Part shown: one piece after another, positions 8,134 through 15,725 of the stretch | Layout of the letters: each line of letters starts with the position of its first letter | How positions within the stretch are numbered: the first letter of the stretch is position 1 | Origin: Fibrobacter sp. | Lineage (GTDB): Bacteria; Fibrobacterota; Fibrobacteria; Fibrobacterales; Fibrobacteraceae | Assembly: GCA_024398845.1 (NCBI GenBank) | Contig: JAKSIM010000002.1 | Coordinates: forward strand, 50,519 to 114,518 | DNA: 64,000 bases | Direction of reading: 5' to 3' | Translations under genes and position numbers: made by a program | Notes under the pieces: generated by a model | Databases searched by the model: none | What the model was told of the DNA's origin: nothing | What the model saw: the letters and a program-made list of their open reading frames with translations, nothing else

Positions 8134-9162
8134 ATGCGATTTGCCGAACCGAATTTTTTGTGGTGCCTATTCACACTGCCGCTGTTTGCGCTGCTGTTTT
8201 ACTACGCCTATCGCCGCCGCAAAAAGCTGGCATCCCGCTTTGTTTCGCTTTCAATGCTCCCCAAGCTTTCGACGAGCGTTTCGCCGTGGCGTCGCCTTGC
8301 GAAGGTTTCGCTTTTGCTTTTGGCAATCGCGTTCTTGTTTGTGGCCTTGGCCCGTCCGCAGTGGGGGCGCAAAATGGAACATATTGAACGTCGTGGCCTA
8401 GATTTGGTGCTGTTGCAAGATATTTCTCTTTCGATGCTTGCCGAAGATGTGAAGCCGAACCGCTTGGTGCGCAGTCGTCATGAAATTTCGTCTTTTTTGG
8501 AGGGACTCTCGGGTGACCGCGTAGGTCTTGTGGCTTTTAGCGGCGAGGCTCAGGTAATGGTCCCCCTGACGCTTGACTATGGCACGGTGCAGATGATGCT
8601 CCGCGAGCTCAATCCCGGTTGGCTCATGCCGGGTACGAACCTCGAAAACGCCATTCGCAAGGGAATGAACCTGTTCAAAAATTCCGGCGGGGCGGGCCAG
8701 TACTCTGTGATGATTTTGATGAGCGATGGTGAGGAACTGGAGGCCGAGGCTGTGAATGCGGCCAAGGAAGCCGCCGAGATGGGAATCAAGATTTATACCA
8801 TCGGTATTGGTAGCCGCGAAGGCGTTCCTATACCGGTCAAGACCAAGAATGGCGAAGTGGCCTATAAAAAGGATATGCAGGGGAATATCGTGACGACGCG
8901 CCTTGAAGAGGGTACCTTGCAGGAGATTGCTAGCGTTACGGGCGCCCTGTACTTTTACGCAAGTCCGGGCGAGTTCCAGTTGCAGAAGGTGCTGACCGAA
9001 ATTGCTGGCCTCGAAAAGAAGGAACAGGCGAGCGACCGCATGGAAAATTACCAGGACCGCTATCAGATATTCCTTGGGCTCTCGGCACTTTTGTTCTTGA
9101 TCGAAGCCCTCGTTTCGGAACGTGGCCGCCGTCGCAAACAACTTAACGGCCGCTTTAGCTAA
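8134..9162 (+). CDS. batB: BatB-like von Willebrand factor A domain membrane protein
   Basis: A 342-residue paralogue of the BatA-like protein, with the same plan. Two N-terminal helices end in ALARPQWGR (residues 71-79), a von Willebrand A domain has DISLS at 96-100 as its MIDAS motif and ILMSDGEE further on, and a C-terminal helix lies at about 310-330. BatB proteins are thought to pair with BatA in the inner membrane with the sensor domain outside. The ATG at 8134 is preceded by GGAGG with 5 bases between; the upstream in-frame TTG at 8122 is rejected because it overlaps that site. Separation from the BatA-like gene by an inverted gene is unusual; the shared upstream 10-mer suggests common expression. 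Confidence 0.85.
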   Translation: MRFAEPNFLWCLFTLPLFALLFYYAYRRRKKLASRFVSLSMLPKLSTSVSPWRRLAKVSLLLLAIAFLFVALARPQWGRKMEHIERRGLDLVLLQDISLSMLAEDVKPNRLVRSRHEISSFLEGLSGDRVGLVAFSGEAQVMVPLTLDYGTVQMMLRELNPGWLMPGTNLENAIRKGMNLFKNSGGAGQYSVMILMSDGEELEAEAVNAAKEAAEMGIKIYTIGIGSREGVPIPVKTKNGEVAYKKDMQGNIVTTRLEEGTLQEIASVTGALYFYASPGEFQLQKVLTEIAGLEKKEQASDRMENYQDRYQIFLGLSALLFLIEALVSERGRRRKQLNGRFS

Positions 9163-9181
9163 TTAAAATTGAATAAAATTT

Positions 9182-9211
9182 AAAAAGGCACCGCAAACGC
9201 GATGCCTTTTT
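9182..9211 (+). terminator. Rho-independent terminator after batB
   Basis: AAAAAGGCA (9182-9190) pairs with TGCCTTTTT (9203-9211) around a 12-base loop. Confidence 0.75.
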
Positions 9212-9226
9212 AATAGGATAGAGAAA

Positions 9227-9305
9227 AGCCATTCTGGTGGGTGTGTCTCTCTTGGAGACGGGCGGCTCGCAGGGGCGAGGCCGAGAAGTATCCACCAGAA
9301 GGGCT
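9227..9305 (+). ncRNA. Candidate structured RNA with three-way junction (strand uncertain)
   Basis: A 14-bp closing stem (9227-9240 with 9292-9305, one mismatch) encloses two hairpins. GTCTC/GAGAC is at 9245-9249 and 9255-9259; GGC-CTCG/CGAG-GCC lies between 9261 and 9282. It is in a 237-base intergenic stretch, after one terminator and before the -10-like element of the next gene, so it is not an obvious leader. It has no good reading frame. I do not recognise it as tRNA, 6S, SRP, tmRNA or a common riboswitch. The stems work on either strand. Confidence 0.4.
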
Positions 9306-9388
9306 CTATTGATAATATAAGTCCATTTAGCTTGCCCGTGCAAAATCTTTTTCAATATGATACTCCAACTTGGAAGAACGAGTTTAAC

Positions 9389-9394
9389 TATATT
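9389..9394 (+). promoter_or_regulatory. -10-like element adjoining the M16-like gene
   Basis: TATATT ends 6 bases before the ATG at 9400; no ribosome-binding site and only a weak -35 are seen. The transcript may be leaderless. Confidence 0.35.
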
Positions 9395-9399
9395 ATTCT

Positions 9400-10923
9400 A
9401 TGATGCAAAATAAATATCGATACCTTGCTTTTGTTGTTTGTGCGGCGGCTTCGCTTGCTGCAGTGGTGGCTTGTTCTTCGGCTCCTGCTCCAGAGGCTGA
9501 ACCTGCTCAGGCGATAAGCGTGTCAAAGGCACCAGTGACTAGCGCCAAAGCGGAGGCTTCGCCAGTTCCTGCGACTTATAAAGATATTAAGTACCCGGCT
9601 TTTAATTATGTGGCCCCTTCGCCAAAGGATTATCGTGTAGACGTGGCCGAGGGTATTACAGGCTTTATTGTGAGTGACCACAGTTTGCCACTTGTCAATT
9701 TGACGGTGTTCTTTGAAGAATCCAAGGTTCCTGCAAAGCTTGAGGACGAGGCTGCTTCGGAAATGGTCGGTTCCATGCTCCGTCGCGGTGCCGGCGGTGG
9801 AATCTCGGCTCACGATCTTGACGACTCCCTGGAATTTGTAAGCGCGTCTATTTCGACCAGTGCGGGTTCCTTTTACTCGGCTTTTGATATAGATTGCCTT
9901 TCGAAGGATTTCCCGGCATTGCTTGAACTTTCGAGGAAGGTTCTGACGGAGCCGGCGTTCGACAAGGACCAGTTGGAAATTTTGAAGGCTAATTTTGTGA
10001 CGGCTTATGAACGCCGTTACGAAACGCCGGCCAAGGTGCTTTCGGCCCTGAAGGCGAAGGTGAACTATGCCCCTAACCCAAGGCTTTGGGACGCGACCGC
10101 CGAAGAATACAAGAAGGTCACTGTTGAAGATGTAAAACGCCTTGCGCAGGGCGCCTTCTCCTCGAAGCACATTGTCTTTGCTCTCTCGGGGGATGTTGAC
10201 AGGGATTCCGCCGTAACGCAAATGAAGGAATTCTTTGCGAACTGGAAGGTTGCTCCGGCAGATTCGAATAAGCCTACACCGAAAACCATCTCGTTTGTGC
10301 GTAAACCCGGTATTTACGTTGTTGATAAAGACATTACGCAAGCGAATATTACCATGAATCAGCCGTTTGTAATGCGTCCGCATCCGGATTACTACCCGAC
10401 GGCCGTGGCAAGCTTTATTTTGGGTGGTGGTAGCTTTACGAGCCGACTTATGAATCGAGTTCGTAGTGAAGAGGGACTGGCTTACAGCATTTACAGCCTT
10501 GCCGGTAATGATTACCGCGATACGGCTATGACGACTATCGCCTTGCAGACCAAGGTGGAATCGGTGGGTTTTGCCATGAAACTTATTTTTGAAGAAATCG
10601 ATAAGCTTGCGAAGGACGGTCCTACGGCAGATGAGTTGGAACAGGCTAAAAAGGCTATTGTCGAAAGCTTGCCCGCGATGTTCGATTCGCCAGAATCCAT
10701 TGCCTCTATTTTTGCTAAGGATGCCTTGCTTGGTAAGACCGATGATCATTACGTGAAATTTGTATCCGAGGTGAATGCTGTAACGGCCGAACAGGTAAAG
10801 GCGATGGTCGCAAAGTACTTTGACAAAAACAAGATGACAATTTCTATTGTGGCGCCTGTTGCAAAATTGGATTCCATAAAGCCCTTTACCGTAGTACCGC
10901 TTGATAGTCTCGAGTTTAGATAA
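9400..10923 (+). CDS. M16-family peptidase-like lipoprotein lacking the zinc site
   Basis: A 507-residue lipoprotein: signal peptide with lipobox LAAVVAC (Cys about residue 25), a Pro/Ala-rich linker, then two M16 (insulinase/pitrilysin-like) domains. Where active members have HxxEH, this one reads DEAASEMVGSMLRRG, so the zinc ligands are gone. The C-terminal half keeps the substrate-binding signature SRLMNRVRSEEGLAYSIYS, with the Arg/Tyr typical of the non-catalytic partner of M16 heterodimers. It probably acts outside the cytoplasmic membrane as a partner or chaperone-like subunit; no active M16 gene is nearby. Two adjacent ATG codons (9400, 9403) can start it. Confidence 0.8.
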   Translation: MMQNKYRYLAFVVCAAASLAAVVACSSAPAPEAEPAQAISVSKAPVTSAKAEASPVPATYKDIKYPAFNYVAPSPKDYRVDVAEGITGFIVSDHSLPLVNLTVFFEESKVPAKLEDEAASEMVGSMLRRGAGGGISAHDLDDSLEFVSASISTSAGSFYSAFDIDCLSKDFPALLELSRKVLTEPAFDKDQLEILKANFVTAYERRYETPAKVLSALKAKVNYAPNPRLWDATAEEYKKVTVEDVKRLAQGAFSSKHIVFALSGDVDRDSAVTQMKEFFANWKVAPADSNKPTPKTISFVRKPGIYVVDKDITQANITMNQPFVMRPHPDYYPTAVASFILGGGSFTSRLMNRVRSEEGLAYSIYSLAGNDYRDTAMTTIALQTKVESVGFAMKLIFEEIDKLAKDGPTADELEQAKKAIVESLPAMFDSPESIASIFAKDALLGKTDDHYVKFVSEVNAVTAEQVKAMVAKYFDKNKMTISIVAPVAKLDSIKPFTVVPLDSLEFR

Positions 10924-10936
10924 TGGGGAAACTGGT

Positions 10937-12019
10937 TTGAATAGCAGAAAATCCAAATGTTTGGTTAAAATTTGGGCGCTCCTTTTGGTTGCGCTTTCTG
11001 CTTGCTTTGCTGGCGAGTATATGCCCGCAAATCCAGAACAGCTCTCGAAGGCGGAAATCGTAGATGCCAAGCGTGATTCGCTTGCCAAGGCTCGTTTCCG
11101 TTCGTTGGTGGTGCGCCAGCTGGCGGGCAAAGAAGACGATGTGCGCAGTCTTTGCTCGGGGGTAAAAGTTTGCCTCGATATTCAATACGATTTTTGTACC
11201 GAAGAAGATTTAAAGCCGTGGCCTAAAACAAAGTACAACGAGGAATTCTGCGCACCCTACAAGGAAATTACCAAGCGTGGATTCCCGGCGGACTTGAGAA
11301 AACCGATGGCTGCCGAAATATTTGCACGCCTTGGACGCCAGTATCGCGTTATTTACGAGAACAAGGGGACTCTTCCGCTTGGGGCAAATGTCATTAGCTA
11401 TTTGTTCGATAACATGCCTTTTACGGCTCAACTCATTAATGCTTATTTAAATTCGAACTATGAACTTGAGTACACAAGCCGCAACAGACGCTTTTTTTCG
11501 GGGAGTAACGGACGCAGCTTGTCTGGAGAATTTTACTGGGCTCTGCAAGACAGTGCGGGCCAAAAACTTGGACTTCGCAACTTGTTCTTTGGCTATGGCC
11601 ATGCCAAGGTTTTAAGGTGGTCTTTGCATGGAACCGCGATTGCTTATTTGGATATGGAAGAAGTTTCGAAAAATGAATTGAAGTACAAGCTGACCGCAAT
11701 CGTTTTCCCGGCGAACTCCGTGCTGAATTCCATTATGCAAATGAACGTTTTTAAAAGCGTGGTGAACGATAAAATCAACGATATTGTGGATGACGTGAAA
11801 AAGGCTTCTAAGTCTTACTTTAGCGGAAACAAGGAGCCGATGCTTAGAAGTGCTTCCTTGAAGTCTCAAGAGAATATTCAGTACGTTTTGGATTTTGAAA
11901 ATGTGGTGAATGGTGCTCCATGGCACCTAGGTGATTTTGAAAAACAAAAAAAGGAAAGGGAAAAGGACCGTAAGGTCATGGCCCCATTGAAGGTCGAAGA
12001 ACCGAGGATGATAAAATGA
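10937..12019 (+). CDS. Exported protein of unknown function
   Basis: A 360-residue protein that I do not recognise. The TTG at 10937 is chosen because it gives a clean signal peptide (MNSRKSKCLVKIWALLLVALSA), with GGGG upstream; no ATG in frame precedes the signal peptide. The mature part is mixed alpha/beta with a charged C-terminus (KQKKEREKDRKVMAPLKVEE). It has four Cys (VRSLCSGVKVCLDIQYDFC and a later Cys) in its first third that could form disulfides. It starts 13 bases after the M16-like gene, and its stop overlaps the trmH start (ATGA), so it is probably in one operon with both. Confidence 0.65.
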   Translation: MNSRKSKCLVKIWALLLVALSACFAGEYMPANPEQLSKAEIVDAKRDSLAKARFRSLVVRQLAGKEDDVRSLCSGVKVCLDIQYDFCTEEDLKPWPKTKYNEEFCAPYKEITKRGFPADLRKPMAAEIFARLGRQYRVIYENKGTLPLGANVISYLFDNMPFTAQLINAYLNSNYELEYTSRNRRFFSGSNGRSLSGEFYWALQDSAGQKLGLRNLFFGYGHAKVLRWSLHGTAIAYLDMEEVSKNELKYKLTAIVFPANSVLNSIMQMNVFKSVVNDKINDIVDDVKKASKSYFSGNKEPMLRSASLKSQENIQYVLDFENVVNGAPWHLGDFEKQKKEREKDRKVMAPLKVEEPRMIK

Positions 12020-12672
12020 GTACAAATGAATCTCTGGAATCTCTTTTGGCACGCGTGACGGATCGCCGCCAGGAACTGCTTACTGGTGTGGTGAATCGCC
12101 GTACGCGCCATTTTTGCATGGTGCTAGAAGACTTGTTTGACCCGCACAATATTTCGGCGGTTATCCGCACGGCTGAGGTCTTTGGCATTCAAGATGTTCA
12201 CGTGATTGAAGAGGACAATGCCTACAGCGTGAACAAGTCCATTTTAAAGGGTTCGTACAAGTGGATGAGCTTGTACCTTTATAAAAAGCGCATGCTTTGC
12301 ATGGAAAAGCTCCGTGCGAAGGGTTACAAGATTGCCGTCGCCAGTACGAATACCACGAACTCCGTTTTGGACTTGGATTTGAGCCAGCCGACGGCTTTTT
12401 ACCTGGGTAGCGAATTCCACGGGAACCATCCCGATACTTTGGCTCATGCCGATTATGAATTCAAGCTTCCGCAGTATGGCATTACCGAATCAATGAACGT
12501 TTCTGTTGCCGGTGGCGTGCTTATGACCTACCTTGATGTGTTTATGCAAAAGGAAGGTCGCGAAAAGTTCCTGTTGCCACAGGCGGAACGCGATGCCTTG
12601 TTGCACGATTGGCTTGACCGCCATGTGAATGGTATTGAAAATAATAGCCCGATTGTTAGGGTTGATGGCTAA
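12016..12672 (+). CDS. trmH: TrmH-family tRNA/rRNA 2'-O-methyltransferase
   Basis: A 218-residue SPOUT enzyme of the SpoU/TrmH family that puts a methyl group on a ribose 2'-OH, most likely Gm18 of tRNA. Motif 1 is LEDLFDPHNISAVIRTAEVF at about residues 37-56, with the catalytic Arg in VIRTAE; motif 2 is YLGSEFHGN and motif 3 SMNVSVAGGVLMTYLD. Both form the trefoil knot that binds AdoMet. Length and motifs match bacterial TrmH rather than the longer RlmB. The ATG overlaps the upstream stop (ATGA), indicating coupling. Target choice between tRNA and rRNA is inferred from overall similarity. Confidence 0.88.
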   Translation: MSTNESLESLLARVTDRRQELLTGVVNRRTRHFCMVLEDLFDPHNISAVIRTAEVFGIQDVHVIEEDNAYSVNKSILKGSYKWMSLYLYKKRMLCMEKLRAKGYKIAVASTNTTNSVLDLDLSQPTAFYLGSEFHGNHPDTLAHADYEFKLPQYGITESMNVSVAGGVLMTYLDVFMQKEGREKFLLPQAERDALLHDWLDRHVNGIENNSPIVRVDG

Positions 12673-12755
12673 AATTGCAGAAAAAGGTCTAAAAAGGTAT
12701 CTTTTTTATAAGCAAATTCCGTTGAATTTCGGAAATATGCTAATTTGAAAATAGA

Positions 12756-13664
12756 ATGAAAAAGAATTCTACACTTTATTTTTCCGTTGGCCTGGTTGTC
12801 CTCCTGGCGGTCGTGATTTTAGTATTTGGTATATTCTTCTTGAATGAGAAGGATCCTCGTGAAACGTTCAATACTTTTTATTTGCGTTTTACCCAGGTAA
12901 GTACGCTTGTGCTTGATGACCCTGTGAAGGTCAATGGTGTTAAGATGGGTAAGGTCGAGGATATTGGCCTTGCCGGTCATCGTGTAGTCGTTCGTGTTAG
13001 ACTCCGTACCGACGTGAAAATCCCGAAGGATTCCGAAATACGTGTGCAGAATATTGGTATTATGGGTGAACGTCAGATTGGCGTTATTCTCGGGGACGAA
13101 GAGAACTATTTTGCTCCGAATGATACCATTGATGGTCAGTTTGATGCCGGTATTGCCGAGGCTCTTGGTCTTGCCGGCGAAGTTTGCGACAGTACCAAGG
13201 TCTTGCTCGAGGCTGTTAAGCAGGCCTTGAACGGAACTATTGCGAGCCCGGATTTCCAGGACCGCTTTAAAACCCTTTTGGTCAAGGCTGAAACCTTGGA
13301 AGACCGCTTGATGGGAATGGTCAATACTACGGACCCGCAACTCAAGAAGAGTCTTGCCGGTTTGAATGAGGTGACCGTCAAGGTCAACGAACTGGTTGAC
13401 GGAGTCAAGCCGCCTATTGATAATATGTTTGCAGGTGCCGATAAGGTGATGTCCAATGCCAATACCTTGATTGCAGATTTGGAAGGGGTGACTAAGCATT
13501 TGGACAATCTTATTGCCAAGGTCCAGTCTAAGGACAACACTGTGGGTACGTTACTTGCCGATAAAACTTTGCACGATGATCTGGTGAAGACCGTTCATTC
13601 TGCCGACAGCTTGTTCCGCGTGATTCTGCACGATGGACTTGATGTCAATGTGGATTTTTTCTGA
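12756..13664 (+). CDS. MCE/MlaD-domain lipid-transport protein
   Basis: A 302-residue periplasm-facing protein with one N-terminal membrane helix (about 7-29) and an MCE domain (about 38-120: STLVLDDPVKVNGVKMGKV, then IMGERQIGVIL). A long predicted helical region follows (about 140-290: IDNMFAGADKVMSNANTLIADLEGVTKHLDNL), as in MlaD- and YrbD-type substrate-binding components. Family members form hexameric rings carrying phospholipids between membranes with a MlaE permease and MlaF ATPase. Those partners are not in the window, so they must lie elsewhere or be absent. The gene follows trmH after 83 bases and is 7 bases before ptsH. Confidence 0.82.
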   Translation: MKKNSTLYFSVGLVVLLAVVILVFGIFFLNEKDPRETFNTFYLRFTQVSTLVLDDPVKVNGVKMGKVEDIGLAGHRVVVRVRLRTDVKIPKDSEIRVQNIGIMGERQIGVILGDEENYFAPNDTIDGQFDAGIAEALGLAGEVCDSTKVLLEAVKQALNGTIASPDFQDRFKTLLVKAETLEDRLMGMVNTTDPQLKKSLAGLNEVTVKVNELVDGVKPPIDNMFAGADKVMSNANTLIADLEGVTKHLDNLIAKVQSKDNTVGTLLADKTLHDDLVKTVHSADSLFRVILHDGLDVNVDFF

Positions 13665-13671
13665 GGAAACA

Positions 13672-13944
13672 ATGATCGTTAAGACTCTTAAAGTCACTAA
13701 CAAATTGGGCGTTCATGCACGGCCTGCCGGGATGATTGTCGATATTACCGGTCCTGCCAAAAGTGATGTGTCCATCATTTTTGAAGGTTCTAAGGCTAAT
13801 GCTAAGAGCATTTTGAATGTGATGATGCTGGCAATCCCGCTTGGCTCCGAAGTGAAGTTCGAAGTGGATGGCGAGGACGAAGAAGAAGTCGCACAGAAAC
13901 TGGAAAAATTGTTTGATGACAAGTTCAACGAAGAACCAGGCTGA
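13672..13944 (+). CDS. ptsH: Phosphocarrier protein HPr
   Basis: A 90-residue HPr of the phosphoenolpyruvate phosphotransferase system. The phosphorylated histidine is His15 in KLGVHARPAG, and the regulatory serine is Ser46 in NAKSILNVMML. The C-terminus is very acidic (DGEDEEEVAQKLEKLFDDKF). GAGGAAAC precedes the ATG at 13672, which is preferred over the longer in-frame start at 13633 because homology begins here. The gene overlaps ptsI. No sugar-specific enzyme II and no HPr kinase are seen nearby, so a regulatory role is as likely as sugar uptake. Confidence 0.93.
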   Translation: MIVKTLKVTNKLGVHARPAGMIVDITGPAKSDVSIIFEGSKANAKSILNVMMLAIPLGSEVKFEVDGEDEEEVAQKLEKLFDDKFNEEPG

Positions 13945-15721
13945 ACGCATCCTTTTAGTGGGTGTTCCTGCGTCGCCGGGCTTTGCGATGGGGAAGGCGT
14001 TCCCGATTACCAATCGGGAGGTTTCTGTTGTTGAAGAAACTCTGCCGGAAACTAGAATTCCTGCAGAAGAGCAACTGTTTTTAAAAGCGATTAGCAAGAC
14101 CGTTACGGAAATCAACAAGATTAAGGAAATCTCGGAGACCCGTACGGGTTTGCAAGACAGCTTGATTTTCGCGACACATTTGATGATTTTACAGGATCCC
14201 GGTTTGATTAACGGGATTCTCGAAAAAATCAAAAAAGAGCATAAGAACGCCCGCTGGGCTATTCACATTGTTCTTAGCGGTTACATTGCAAAGTTCGAAA
14301 AGATTGACCTGCCTGCCATGCGCGATAAGGCGGCGGACTTGCGTGACTTGTACAACCGCTTAATGGCGGCGATGGAAGATTCTGGACCGGTACTCGAGGA
14401 AGTCTCTTCGGAAGACGGCGTCGTGATGGTGGCCCATGAGTTCTTGCCAAGTTTTTTGATGACCATCAAGCCTGGTCAGGTGAGCGCCCTTGCTATGGAT
14501 ACCGGTGGCCGCACGAGCCATGTGGCCATTTTGGCCCGCTCGTTGCAGATTCCCGCCGTATCTGGCCTGCGCAACGTGGCTGCTCTCATTAAGCCCGATG
14601 ACACCATCATTGTAGATGGTTCTGGCGGCATGGTGATTGTGAACCCGAATGAAGAAGACATTCGCAGGTTCCATGAACGCCAAGAAGTTTTTGAACGCCA
14701 ACGCCGTGAATTGTTTACGATGCGTAGGCTTGAACCTATGACCCGCGATGGCAAGTATATTACGCTCCACGCAAACATTGAACTCCCGACGGAAGCCGAG
14801 AAGGTGACTGATTTTGGTGCGACGGGTATAGGCCTTTATCGTTCTGAATTTTTATTCTTCCGTAAGGAAGCTCCATCGCAGGTGGAACAGGAAGAAGCTT
14901 ACAAGCAGATTCTTGAAACCATGGATCCGTGTCCGGTGACAATCCGTACGTTGGATGCCGGTGGCGACAAACTTGTTTCGGGAATTTCGGCGACGAACGA
15001 AGCGAACCCGTTTATGGGCTGGCGCAGCATTCGTGTGTGCCTTGACCGTGAAGATGTATTTTGTACGCAATTGCGGGCTCTGCTCCTTGCTAATACCCGT
15101 GGAAACTTGCGCATTCTGCTCCCGATGATTTCTGGCCTTGCCGAACTCCGCAAGGCGAAGGCTTGCATTGCCAAGTGCCGCGAAGAATTGATTGCCGCAG
15201 GTCACGAATTGTGTGAAGTCAAGGTGGGCATTATGATTGAAGTGCCTGCGGCGGTGATGCAGGTGGATCTGCTTGCCAAAGAGGCGGACTTCTTTAGCAT
15301 TGGTACTAACGACTTGATTCAGTTTACTTTGGCGGTGGACCGTACGAACGAATTGATTACGGACATGTTCCAGCCGCACCATCCGGCCGTGCTGAGTATG
15401 ATTTACCAGACGGTGATGGCCGCTCATAGGCAGGGAATTCCTGTTGCCGTTTGCGGTGAAATGGGCTCGGATCCGTTCAGCGTTCTTTTGCTGGTTGGCC
15501 TCGGTGTCGATGAGCTTTCGATGACTCCGTGGAGCGTGATGGCAACAAAGAAGATTATTCGTTCCATAAACTTTGAAGAAGTTCGAGAAACTGCGTTGGC
15601 TGTACTCCAGATGGACGACGCCGAAAGCGTTACTGCTCTTTTGAAGAAAAAATACGCTCAGACCATTAAGGATTTGGGAATCTCTAGCTTGTTGGGTGCT
15701 GATAGTGAAAAACAGACTTAG
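13916..15721 (+). CDS. ptsI: PTS enzyme I (phosphoenolpyruvate-protein phosphotransferase)
   Basis: A protein of about 601 residues that takes phosphate from PEP and passes it to HPr. Family landmarks are PASPGFAMGKAF near the N-terminus, the phosphorylated His202 in GGRTSHVAILARSLQIP, the PEP-binding region (GATGIGLYRSEFLFF), and the catalytic Cys in VAVCGEMGSDP near the C-terminus. The start is uncertain: the ATG at 13916 gives a normal length and overlaps the HPr gene by 29 bases, while a longer frame begins at 13868. The overlap with ptsH suggests coupled translation. It ends 4 bases before the transglycosylase start. Confidence 0.93.
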   Translation: MTSSTKNQAERILLVGVPASPGFAMGKAFPITNREVSVVEETLPETRIPAEEQLFLKAISKTVTEINKIKEISETRTGLQDSLIFATHLMILQDPGLINGILEKIKKEHKNARWAIHIVLSGYIAKFEKIDLPAMRDKAADLRDLYNRLMAAMEDSGPVLEEVSSEDGVVMVAHEFLPSFLMTIKPGQVSALAMDTGGRTSHVAILARSLQIPAVSGLRNVAALIKPDDTIIVDGSGGMVIVNPNEEDIRRFHERQEVFERQRRELFTMRRLEPMTRDGKYITLHANIELPTEAEKVTDFGATGIGLYRSEFLFFRKEAPSQVEQEEAYKQILETMDPCPVTIRTLDAGGDKLVSGISATNEANPFMGWRSIRVCLDREDVFCTQLRALLLANTRGNLRILLPMISGLAELRKAKACIAKCREELIAAGHELCEVKVGIMIEVPAAVMQVDLLAKEADFFSIGTNDLIQFTLAVDRTNELITDMFQPHHPAVLSMIYQTVMAAHRQGIPVAVCGEMGSDPFSVLLLVGLGVDELSMTPWSVMATKKIIRSINFEEVRETALAVLQMDDAESVTALLKKKYAQTIKDLGISSLLGADSEKQT

Positions 15722-15725
15722 GAAT

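Noticed and set aside
9227..9305. Structured element as tRNA, 6S, SRP RNA or a known riboswitch
   Set aside because: It has no cloverleaf or CCA, no central open bubble of 6S, no SRP tetraloop motif, and no riboswitch core that I could match.
9155..9355. A 66-codon minus-strand frame over the structured RNA candidate
   Set aside because: No ribosome-binding site or homology; the paired stems explain the sequence better.
9523..11130. A 535-codon minus-strand frame opposite the M16-like gene
   Set aside because: It is an antisense shadow with no recognisable domains; the plus strand has a lipoprotein with clear M16 signatures.
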